NCBI GenBank assembly: GCA_030248065.1 | Contig: JASAMV010002877.1 | Coordinates: 1 to 64,000 of the forward strand | Direction: 5' to 3' | DNA from: Rhynchonema sp. JSB1_4 | Lineage: Eukaryota; Nematoda; Chromadorea; Monhysterida; Xyalidae | Length of the DNA: 64,000 nt | In this document: piece by piece, positions 37,603 to 48,700 of the stretch | Numbering within the stretch: position 1 is the first letter of the stretch | Layout of the letters: every line of letters starts with the position of its first letter | The notes under the pieces: model-generated | Told to the model about the DNA's origin: nothing | The model's input: only the letters and a program-made list of their open reading frames with translations | The model's database searches: none | Made by a program: the position numbers and the translations under genes

Positions 37603-40600
37603 ATGACGCAAACGCCGTCTCCGTCGGGCACAAAACGCACGGTTCTCGGGAATTCCTTCCAAATCTTTCGAACACTAATCGTCTTTGTGGCAATTGCCGT
37701 TTTGTGTCTGCTCGTCCAAAGTCAAGGCGGCGGACTGGCGGTGCACCATGCAGTCACGTCACTCACGAAACAGTTGAGATGGTCCGGCGCCGGAATTGAT
37801 CGTTTGAATTTGCAATCGGGCAGGGATCTCGCTGCAAATACTCCAGTCTCGCCAACTGTTCAATCGACGGGATTCGAAGGTCAGTTTCAGCTCAGGGAGC
37901 AGCCGCATATAATGTAGGTCAACAGCTTTTGATTGAGCTTTGTATTATTGCAATAAATTTCCAATTTCGCTGCCTCGTGCATTTTTACAGACGGAGGGAA
38001 ATTCCCGTTCGAAGTCGAAGCAGGCAACAAGCTCAACACACAGTCAACAAGCCACGCAGCTGGCTCGTGTGCGTTTCGAATGTTTCAGTCACACAAGCTG
38101 TGTGTGTCAGCTGCGTGGCTTGTTCCTTGTGTGTTGAGCTTGCCTGCCTCGACTTCGAACGGGAGTTTCTCTGCGCCTGTAAAAATGCATGAGGCAACGA
38201 AATTAGAAACTTACTATAGCATTTGTTAATTTATCTGACACTATGCAGAATCTACTGTATATCATGTTCACCTGGTGGCTACAAAAAATGGGGTCGTCGT
38301 TTTACGTGCAGTACACCATTCTTGCTTCCAGCAGAATTACCAACATTAGTAAATCCAGAAACGAAAATTAATCTCAGCTATAAACATCACGTGACTACCG
38401 CAGGCCGAGCCTGATATATCGCGGGCCTGAATTTTCCTGATCAGGAGAAATTTCATCAGGCAAACCGCCCTCAAGTCCGCTACCAACGCTGTCACCATGG
38501 AATCAATCAGCTTCGATCCTGACCATTGGTTGCAACCCGGCGATGGGGTTGGGCAACAAAATGTTCACGTATGCCTCATTGTATGGTCTGGCGAGACGGA
38601 ACAATCGTAATCCGTTCATGGATGACAGCGGGCATTCATGTGTCCTGTACGATTATTTCACGCTGTCCGCGCCGAAACGCGATTTCAAGGGCGAAGTGTC
38701 AGGTGTGGGGGGGCTGAATCGTTCTTGAAAAATATAGTTCTTTCTCAAATTGTAGGTTTAAATTCAAATTCAGCAATGTACAGTACAACCACAGATAACA
38801 CGGAAAGTCAAAAGACCGGTTTTGTTTTGATATATCGTAAATTGTGATAGAGCAGCATGGCGCATTACCAGTTTTGACCAGCTCAACAATTTTGGTCATT
38901 CGTTCCATGGGAACAACTTCTAACCAAACGTAGTGCCTCAACCTGAACCAACCCCTTAACTACACCGAAGGACGCTTTTGTCCAGCTGTTGTTCAACTTG
39001 TGGTCGTTTTTTACTTTAGAATAACGTAAAACTGAAGCATGCACCGCCGCCCAAATCAACCTCATTTTGAAGGTTTCAACAAAGTCGAAGACCATGCGTG
39101 TTGCAAAGCCAACAAAGCCTTATTCAATCTGCCTAAAAACCAAGATCTAGAGATGTACGGGTACTTCCAGTCATTCCTGTACTTCGAGCCTTATTTCGAT
39201 CAGATTCGATATCGGGAATTTCAATTTCGACCTCATATACTTGGCGAGTTTTAGTTTGCGGACTGATTTGTTGATACTCGATTCAGTGGTTCATTGATTC
39301 GTCTGTCGATTGATGTTTGATCGATAGGTCTTTAGGTCTTTAGTTTTTTTGATCGCTGGTTGAAGCCATCACTGAATTCTTATCATGTTGAACAAGTCAT
39401 GGAACGATTGCTTGATTGAATAATTCACAGTTTCACAAATCGATCGATGATTTAGCAATTGAATGCAATCGATGGATTGGATTATGCTTTTATACTAATC
39501 GATCGCTAAATTCAGTGATCGAACAGTGAACTGATTGCTTGGCTCAAGAATCTATTGACTGACCACTCTATCAGCCGAATCACTGATAGACCAAACCGTT
39601 TGTTATCATCTCTGATTGATCCATTTGCTTGATTGAAAAAGACAGCTTTATCAGGATTAATTGATTCATGTTTTGATCATTGCAGCCAAATGCGAAGATC
39701 GCATCCGAACAGCTCTGCTTCCGCGAAATGAGCCGATCACCAGCTGCGTTTTGGTCGCAGTGCACATTCGCAGAGGTGACTTCACGCGAAAGGACAAGAT
39801 GCAATTTGGGCATATGCCTGCCAGAGAGGACTACCTCAAGACGGCCGTCAAGTGGTTCAGAAATAAGTCAGTTTGTTGGTTTTTATATACGCACATGCTT
39901 GATGATCGACTGTGACTTTCCTTGGTCCATAAACTTTTCGATCACTCGATGAGATCTGCCATTACGCACAAGAGGTTCACTGGATGCCCCTGGGATCGAA
40001 CATCCGAAACGTATTGTTCGTTTTGAGACTGAAAACAATTTTGGCGCTGGGTCAAACAAAAGTCATGGCACCAGCAACCATCTTAGAAAAGTCAAGCATA
40101 TTCGATTAGATCCGATCGAAAGTTGGTACCGGGTCTGAAAGAAATACAGTCACGGTTCGAAATAATAGTCATATTTGCGGGACCATATAACGAATACAGC
40201 GAATTGCTCGTAATGCACCACTTTCGGGCGGCACCACGTGAGGTATATTTTCGATATGACTACAGCGAATATGACAGCTTATAAAATAGCGGGAAAAAGT
40301 TTTTTCTTCATTTTAGTTGAAAAAATTGAAAAAAAAGGAATTTTTTTTCTTTTTCTCAAGGAATAGTGACTGTATCCAAACTTCAGATTCACGCAAGCCA
40401 GCTGTCTGCGATTCCTCGTGCTCGGCAACGACGTTGCGTGGAACAAAGCGCACATGCCTGACGGAGACGATATCAAGATTCTGAACAAGTCCAAAGACGC
40501 CATTGACGACTTTTGCGTGCTGGTGCATTGCAACCACACGTTGGGCACCACCGGTACCTTCAGCTGGTGGGCTAGCTTCCTCACGAACGGCGTTGTCACC

Positions 40601-40690
40601 TATCAAGGCCTCTACGCACGACCAGGCTCACCTCTCTCCCCTCAATACGACCCTCACGAGTTCTTTCTGCCGCATTGGGTTCCGCTGTGA
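37603..40690 (+). CDS. GT11 fucosyltransferase (galactoside alpha-1,2-fucosyltransferase-like)
   Basis: Exons 37603-37879, 38445-38702, about 39039-39250, 39686-39866, 40387-40690. It is a type II Golgi membrane protein: short Ser/Thr-rich N-tail, one membrane segment (about residues 21-42, LIVFVAIAVLCLLVQ), a stem, then the catalytic domain. GT11 hallmarks are visible: NPAMGLGNKMFTYASLYGLA (GDP-fucose domain start), VHIRRGDF (the HxRRGD donor-binding motif), GHMPAREDYLKTA, RFLVLGNDVAWNK, CNHTLGTTGTFSWWASFL, and HEFFLPHWVPL at the C-terminus. The family transfers L-fucose from GDP-fucose onto galactose of glycans. The 1-2-(3)-4 joins carry phase correctly for exons 1, 2, 4 and 5; the borders of exon 3 are not resolved and one small exon may be missing. 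A large palindromic MITE lies in intron 1. Confidence 0.85.
37964..38215. mobile_element. Long foldback MITE in GT11 intron 1
   Basis: Almost the whole 250 bp is one inverted repeat: AAATTTCCAATTTCGCTGCC on the left mirrors GGCAACGAAATTAGAAA on the right, with arms of about 115 bp (shared blocks GACTTCGAACGGGA, GTGTGTTGAGCTTG, CCACGCAGCTG). A transcript would form a long hairpin. The same ends occur at 40750-40986. Confidence 0.8.
39260..39680. repeat. Cryptically simple TGATTGA/ATCGATCG-rich stretch
   Basis: Dense, irregular recurrences of tgattga, gatcgat, atcgatcg and ttgattg over about 400 bp within a GT11 intron, without a fixed period. It looks like a decayed simple repeat. It has no terminal repeats and no coding signal. 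Confidence 0.5.
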
Positions 40691-40749
40691 TTAACATGTA
40701 GTGGGTTTTTATGGCTGTTTGTATGTTGACATTTTTTATTTTTGGTTTT

Positions 40750-40986
40750 CGTATAGTAAATTTCCAAATTCGCTGCCGCACTGTAAAATACGCCCCATAC
40801 TTAATGTCACGTTCTAAACCCGAAAGTCATCTTTTGAAACATTCAGGCAGCAGACGCACGTGCAGCTTGCCAGCCAGCCAGGTAGCTGCGCGCAATGTTT
40901 CAAAACTGCGCGTGGTCAGCGTTCAGGTGACATAACTACGGGGCGTATTTCATTGTGCGGCAGCGAATTTGGAAATTTACTATACG
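40750..40986. mobile_element. Foldback MITE (CGTATAGTAAATTTCC ends)
   Basis: CGTATAGTAAATTTCC at the left is perfectly complementary to GGAAATTTACTATACG at the right; pairing continues through CGCTGCCGCA and ACGCCCC blocks. It is related by its ends to 37964-38215 and lies just after the GT11 stop codon. Confidence 0.8.
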
Positions 40987-41271
40987 AGCTCATTTCAGAA
41001 TCTGAGTCTGTGATATTATTGTTGGTTTTTTGCTCACTCAATAATAAACTAGTCTGCGTGCGAGTGGAAATCCGGATATTACTGTCTAAATCAAACCTCA
41101 TTAATAAAGATGCCCACTGTCAAAAAGCACAAGTCAAAATGGAGCCAGGGTATGCATTGGTCCTGACCTGAAGACCTTGCTTGAATTGTGCATTGCAGTC
41201 TTATTGCGGAGGTGACATGCACCAAGTGATATGTACAGTAACTCATAAATAAAGCTACACGACGCGCATAG

Positions 41272-41605
41272 CAGTGGCGGATCCAGCTTTTGGCCATGGG
41301 AGGGGCTAAATCCAAAAAGTCATTCATTCATATCCAATGCTTGTCCATTTTTGAAAAGTCATTTTTATCCAGCGCTTGTTTAGAATTTCGCGCTGTTTAC
41401 ACCAAATATTACACAAAATATGATTGCGCGCGCGAGAGCCAAAGTTCACTGAAAATGGGTGTATCTGACGCGCGAAGCGCACGATTTTTGGACTTTTGAA
41501 GTGTATCACAGTGAAAATCTTGCGATTTCGGGGTCCTTTTTCCTTCTTTCTTCCGAAACGGTGCCCCCCCTTCAGAGGCCAAATGGACCAAAGGGGGCAT
41601 GGCTC
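41272..41605. mobile_element. Truncated hAT MITE (CAGTGGCGGATCCAG end)
   Basis: Starts CAGTGGCGGATCCAG and runs parallel to 52528-52964 through the CCAAATGGACCAAAGGGGGCATG block, but the right TIR is missing. The sequence changes there to the TTTCCCG-rich element. Confidence 0.65.
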
Positions 41606-41865
41606 TTTCAGCGGGCAATATAAGGGAAATTCCTAGTTTGCGCTGGAATCTGCGGGAAATATCACCATTTCCCGCGGGAAATTTCCCGTTTTCCCGCAAT
41701 TTCCCGTCCTTCAAAATTCTGAAAACCATTTCCCGCGACTTTTCCCGTCCTTCAAAATTCCAAACTTCCATTTCCCGCAAGAATTCCCGGACCCTTGGGG
41801 GAAAACGGGAAATTTCCCCAACTTTTCCCGTCGTTCCAAAAAATTTCCCGCGCGAGCCCCAGCTG
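41606..41865. repeat. Array of AATTTCCCG motifs
   Basis: About fifteen TTTCCCG/CGGGAAA units in 250 bp, some in GTCCTTCAAAATTC-spaced pairs, ending GAGCCCCAGCTGTAG. The short subterminal-type motif array resembles those in the hAT-like MITEs elsewhere in the window. Confidence 0.5.
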
Positions 41866-42791
41866 TAGATGGTTGGGTTGACTGTATTCAGAAGTCAGGG
41901 ACGATGCTTTTGACCGACACAAAAACACATGACCGACACAGGATTTCCCTGAAATTACAAGGGCGGTAATTTGAAAATGAAATTAAAAATTATCAAGCGA
42001 AGGGAGTGGGTCAAAGTTGGAAATTCAAGATTTAATGCACATTATCATGGTGGACAGGGACAGGGATGGTGGACATTCAGCAACTGTGTCGAAAATCGTG
42101 GAATTTGGATTGGACATAGATGGTGGATATTCGACAACTTTTGCGAATGGTCGACGGAGATGGCGCCTTAAAAGTTTATACCCAGTCCACACCGTCGCCA
42201 TGTAGGCCAACTGTCACCAAGAGCTTTTCACCAAAACAAGTTTCGAGAATGTTGGATGGAGATGGTGGACATTCGAGAACTTTACCGCCAACCTGAGGAT
42301 TCACTCGTTCCGAGCCATACCCAACTTGAAACAACCCGAATCTGAGTGGAGGAACGTATTTCAAAACTTTTCGAAAATGTGTCCGGTCCAGCATCGGTTG
42401 GTCGACAGCATCACGCCAAGTCAGGTGGCTCCTCCGCTTCAAAAAAAGCGCGGGAAATTCAAATATAACTTGCGTTTCAAGACCAGCATGTGAAGATTAA
42501 AATTCAAATTAATCAGAGAAAAATGACTCCGCTCACTTCTTTCCAAATCCCGCATTTTCGGACTGAATCGCAATAAAAGGCCGCGAGAAAGCGCAACAAA
42601 TAGGTGTTATTCGATAGTTGTCTTTGATTTTTTTGTGCACAATTTTCTTGCAGCCCTGAAAAATTTTATTTACTCGCCTGGCTGGTCTCCCTCGCTCCGT
42701 AAAATAAAATCAGACAAGGAGTGTGAAAAGATCAGGAAGAGAAGAGGCTGGTGCCGGTGTGGCGAGCAGCAACAAACAACAACAGCGAACA

Positions 42792-45700
42792 ATGCAGCAA
42801 TTGTTGGTGCTTTATTTCATCGCGTTTATCGCGCTCACAGAAGCCCAAGCCCAGGGTTCTAAACCCGAGAACCATCCGGTGGTGTTTTCCTGTTTCTCCA
42901 AACCACCAGGAAATTATCGCGATCCCAGAAATCCATGTTCAGCCGTCTTCTTCGCATGTACTGGTGGGGTAAGTCCAAGTCGGGCCATTTTTAATGCACA
43001 ATATTGAACAACAAGTTCAAAAATAAAATCATCCCATTTTTATTCACAGGACGTCGCAACGCAACTCAACTGCTCAGTTGGCGTCCAGGGTGAACAGCTC
43101 GCGTATGACATCATCAGCGATTCGTGTCTCTCGCCGCAATTTGTTGAGGTTAGGTTTTATTGGGGGGGAGGGCGCGGAGGGGGTGGTGTGTTTTTCACAA
43201 CTATTTTTTTTCATCTTCAGGATTGCAATGGCCGGGCCACAACAACAACAATGGCGCCGGAGGTGATTGTCTCCGATATTCCCGATCGTTAGTTTGCCAA
43301 TTTTTTAGTTTTGCTGTTCGCAATTTTATTTTATTTTGCACATTTGCAGTATTCACATTCGACTGTACCACTCGTCGTAGCGGCGATTACAACAACCCGA
43401 ACCAACCCTGCTCGCAACACTACGCCACGTGCGCGTCTGGGTTGGTTTTGTGATCATAGTTTTTTTAAATGTCGTGAATTCTCCCGACATTTTTCTGCCA
43501 CCACAAAATATCCCCTGAAAAAACCCGCAAGAGTAGGTCTTGGGTGGCGAAATGACACCTAAACCAACAGTCGGTCAAATCCAAACCTGGCTATCCCCCG
43601 CCACTTGTTTGTTGCAGCGAGCTGCTGATTCGCAAATGTCCGGAAGACCTCTTTTTCGACATCTACTCGCGTTCGTGTCTGGAAGAATTGTTCGTGAAAA
43701 CATGCGGCGGCATTGTGACGACACCGGCCGATCCGGCTGCAGCAACTGCAACCACGCCATTTGATGCGCCTGATGGTTGGTTGTGCTGTGTTTTATTGTT
43801 CACGAACAGTCACAGGCAGTATAGTGGCAGGCATATGGTTGCATGGTACCCTTGGGCCTGTGTTGTTCCGGGGGGGGGGTCCCCCCCCCTAAGGTACACT
43901 AACCGCCGCGACCAAGGTACACTAGTACACTAACCGCCGCGCCAGGTACACTAACCGCCTCAATTTTTGCCTAAAATCGGCATTTTTAGGCCTAAAATGG
44001 CCATTTTTAGGCCTAAAATGGCCATTTTTAGGCCTAAAATGGGTGATTTTTAGGTCAATGATGTCAAAAGTCGCCAAAATACCCTTTTTATGGAGAATTT
44101 TTTCCAAAAAGGGGCAAAAATCGGTCAAATTTTCTACCTCAAAAAGTGACTTTTTCCTGGATTTGGGTCTTCCCCCCCCCCTTCCCCCCCAGGGAGGTAC
44201 ACTAACCGCCGCACGGAAAAAAGGGGTAGGTACACTAACCGCCGCGTCGGACCAGGAACTACACTGCGGCGATGGATCCAGATGGTTGCAAGGTACCCCC
44301 TACCCAGCCTCCGGAAGGTTGCAAGGTACCCCTAGGGTCCGAAAAAGGTGTTTTTGCGTGCATTATACTGCAAAATTGGCGCAAAAATTGGTACTTTTTT
44401 GCATTTTGGCCGAAAACTTGCCTAAAATAGCTGCTAGCGCGCAATTTTTGGGGTTTTGAGGTCGAAAAATACCCATTTTTGCCTATGAAAACCATAAATT
44501 GATGGTTGCTTGCAAGATACCCTCCGGGATGGTTGCAAGGTACCTACCAACCTACCTACCCTTCCCCCATCCCCCAAGGGGTGGTTGCAAGGTACCTACC
44601 CCTTAGGGGGGGAATCCCCAGCCACTACACTGGTCACAGGGTGGTATTGTCAAGCCGGTGTGTCAAACATAGGGATCGGCGTCGGTGTCGGAAAAAAGTC
44701 GGTGTCGGTACCGACATTTAGTAACATGTCGGTGTCGGCGACCTAAAAGTGTCGGTTTTTCTCAGGTGTCGGTAGTGTCGATATGCTTGACCCCATGTTA
44801 GTATCAAAAAGCTGGTTTTTACTGAAATTTTCGTTCCCAAACGGAAAAGTTTAAAGTTTTTGTCGGTGTCGGTGGCGGCGTGTTTTTTCGTCGGTGTCGG
44901 TGCTTTCCAAAAAAGCGTCGGTGTCTGTGTACATGACCGCCGGACGCGATATGAGTTCAGCATGCGGCAGTGCCCACTGCGTAATTGCGCCAGGGTGCAT
45001 CTTGTACGCCGATCCAGCGACTCTTCTTCTGGGTTGATGTCGGGTGGTTTGGTGCCCAAGACCCGATTGACGCTGAGTGCCGCCTTGTCCTGGGAGACGA
45101 AGTCGGTGTGGATCGCTTTCAGCGTTTTGCCGTAGTCGTACTTCTTCTTCGTCATTACGGTGTTGCGTTGTACAGCTTCCGCGAATTTGGACTGAAGAGT
45201 AGGTCGACGTTTGGCTTTCGTGTGAGGGTCGGATGTCGTATCGTGGCAGGGATGTTCACGAAGTTGCGCTGCTGCCAGGAATTGCGCGCTGACCATGTCG
45301 AGATGGCGGTTGACAGTCAGCTGCTTGCACTCTTGGTGAAGGTGGTCTGTATTTGACATCAGATGACAGCCGGAAATGACCCTCAACGCGGCATTTTGGG
45401 CTGGCTGGATGCGGTCAATGCCCTTCTTGTTCGCGGTTGGTTTCCATACCGGCGCAGCGTAGTTTATTATAGACTTGCTGATGGCATTGAAGGTGACATT
45501 GAGGGTCTCCTTGCTTTGTCCCCAGCTAGTGCCTGCCAGCGCAATCGCATCGACCCAAACATACAAAACGTGTGCCCTCGATGCTACACCGAGCCTGACA
45601 CGGTCGAACATCTGTTTCGTTGCAAAAGCCGACCCGTATCCACGAGCCCAATCGATCTGTGGCGTAACCCGATCAAATGCGCAGAAGATCTGTCGGACAT

Positions 45701-48700
45701 CTTCAGTCAACAATGAGACCACGACAACCGAACGTTGGCAAATAATCAATCAACCGCCGGACGCCGATCCCTAATCAAACGTGGCCCTATTTTGCGCACG
45801 TCATGGGCGAACACCAAAATTTGATTAACTGACTGACTGTAGAGTTAGAAGTCGGGGTTCCCGACATCTGAGAAAAAAGCCGACATCCGACACCTAGTTT
45901 TTAAAAAAAACAACACCCGACACCTTGTTTCTGGACCAAACCAGGCGAATTTTTGCTCATTTGCATCATTAGTGCAATTTTGTGGCTCAGGCTACTGAAT
46001 TCCAAGTATTTTCACGTGAAATAAACACCAAAATGTCACATTCTGCGTCTTCGGAAACATTCGGTTCGAAGATAATTTTCTTTTCTCTGATGTTTTGAAC
46101 TGTTAAGTGTCGGTGTCGGTTTTTTTTGGGCCCCGACATCTGGAGGCACCCGACATCTACACTTTTTTGGCACCCGACATCTCGCTAACCCTAACTGACT
46201 GTCCTGACCCAGCTGAAAAAACGTGTTGCACGAATTGTCAAAAAAATACTGTCCCAAAAGGACCCGTCGTTTTATTTGGAGGCATTTCGTGCACCGAGGC
46301 CGGCAGCTATTTCATTGCGCATCCGGATGGCTGTTCGAACGTGTTCTTCGCGTGCTCGAACGGGCATGCACGACAAGTTTGTTGATTTTTGCCAAATTGT
46401 CCAGAATTTTTTCGCTCCAATTTTTCTGTCATTTTTGTTATTTGTTATAAAATACTTTCGTTTTGCAGGTTCTGTGCGCCGAATCCAGTCTAGCGTTTGA
46501 TGTGATCAGCGCTAGCTGTTTGGAACGCCAATGGGTAGGATTGTTTTTGTTTTTTCATTTTTTTTAATTTGCAGGAATTTAAATGCTAAGAATGTCACGT
46601 TCAGGTGCCCGCATGCGGCGGTATCGCAACAACCACGTCCAAAACGCGACCGCAACTCATACCTCGCGATCCGTCCTTGCCGCGTTAGTTCATGCGTGCT
46701 CCCATACTTTTTCTAATTTTGGAGTTCAAACTTGGTGATGGGACCGGAACGATCTGGTTTCGACCGATCGGTACTTCGACATTTTATTGTGGTGCCACTG
46801 TCAGTTGCTCATTTAGAGTTAAATTTGTTCACATGCAGCTCTTATTACATAACCATCAGCTGGCTGACACCACAAACTCGAAATATGTTGCGTGAACGAT
46901 CCACCGCTTCTTGAAAACAATAAGGACATAAATGTGTCACATATACATTTTACGTTCCCCGTTTGCAGTGATCACATGTTTCGACCTGGAACCGTTCGCA
47001 TACGTCCCCGACCCACGTATCGAGTGTTCCCGTTTCTTCTTCGCGTGCACTGGCAATCCGGACAATTTCGCCGAAGTGCAACAGTGCGCTGGTGACGAGA
47101 CGTTTTTCGACCCGGAATTGAACGCGTGCGACTTTTTCGACAACGTGCGTGTTTGCATAAATTTAGAGTTTGTGAACACGTTTTTTTCCTATTTTCACGA
47201 ACAGAACACACGTAGCACTTGAGTTACAGTTACACAAGCCTTTGGGTGCTGTGCCTGACTGGTCATTTGTAGCACGTCACTTCAGAATTTTCTCCTCATG
47301 GCAAAACTCCGCAGTTTTCCAGGTGCCAGTGTGCTCTGGTAATGCCCGCACAACCGCCAAAGAACCGGAGGCGACCACCACACGCAAGCCGCCCAGCAAA
47401 GTGTTCAAACCCGGTTTGTTGACTTGGAAACTTGTCATAGGAGACCAACCGGTAAATATGCGTCTTGGTGTGCTGCTCGGGAAATCCTGCATCGACAACA
47501 AAAATGTTCCTTTTGTTGAGCTTCAGTTCACTTCTTGTTACTCTGGCCCGCTGCGCTCACTTTCCCAATTCATGAATTTAAATTTTGTGGAGTATATTGC
47601 AGGTTTCTGCACGGGTCTACCATCGGGCAACTACCCCGACCCGGACAGCGCGTGTTCACCATTCTACGTTGTTTGTTCGTCATCCAGCAATCACGTTGCT
47701 GGTTAGTTTTTTTTGTTTCGCTGGGTGCTGGATAACTAAATTTGAAAAATTTCCTCTTATGCCCCCGTAATTTCCAATTTGTTCACTCTTCTGCACAGAA
47801 TGCGGCAGCGGCACATTCTACGATGTCGAGTTTGATCGTTGCGATTTCTTTGCCAACATCCCGGTGTGTTCGGGTCGACCACGACCCACCACCGAGGAAC
47901 CGACAACTGCCGCACCAGCTGCGCGTTAGTTTTAGTTTTTGGAGGAAGGGAAGGGAGCGACTTATGCTGCAAGATCCATGTGGGTGCCGATGCGTTTAGT
48001 ACGGCCTTTTTGGTTGCGCAGTGCAATACGAATTTGTCTACTGGCACTTATGGCTGCGGTAGGGTGGTGCACCATGTCATCGTCATCGCTTCGTCTCGTC
48101 GATCGGAAACGCCTGCTGCTGCTGTAATCCGCGGTTGTGCTCTTCGATTTTGCTCCGTTCACAGCAATCAATACAATGTAATCCCATTCCCGCAATATTA
48201 CAGCCATCGATTTCAATTGTGCCAATCGTGATGACGGCAATTACGCGGCTGGTGCGTGCGAGGGCAGCTACTTTGCCTGCGTGGCTGGCGCGGCACACGA
48301 GCTGCAGTGCGCCGGCGGGCTGAAATTCCACGAGTTGGTGCATTATTGGGTTTTTATGCATTGCGGCTTTCGAAGTGTCGTTTACAAAAACGGCGTCCAT
48401 TTTGTCCATTAAATCCCGATGTCGTTCTGGGTGCCGATGTCCCCCTGACGTGAAATCACCTCATATCAGTGCAGTTCCTGGTCCGGAGGGGGAACAGGCG
48501 GTACCCCCTTTTTTCAGAGGGGGAACAGGCGTACCCACCTGGGGGGATGTGGGAGGACCCAAATTTGGAGAAAAGTCATTTTTTGAGGTAAAAAATTTGA
48601 CTCATTTTTGCCCCTTTTTGGAAAAAAATCTCAAGAATAGGGGTATTTTGGCCATTTTTGACGACATTGACCTAAACATAACTCATTTTATGCCTAAAAA

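Larger units (their letters stand above)
40691..42791. other. Spacer rich in mobile elements between GT11 and CBM14 genes
   Basis: Contains the foldback at 40750-40986, a truncated hAT MITE at 41272-41600, a TTTCCCG-motif array to about 41863, and imperfect repeats of GATGGTGGA(C/T)ATTCG at 42050-42290. No exon is seen. Confidence 0.45.

Noticed and set aside
42723..42791. Upstream in-frame Met as start of the CBM14 protein
   Set aside because: It would bury the signal peptide behind a charged leader; the Met at 42792 gives a normal secretory start.
44718..45749. 343-codon minus-strand frame as an intact gene
   Set aside because: It mixes GTCGG repeat, a LINE remnant and an antisense stretch of the inverted LINE end; it is not a functional protein.
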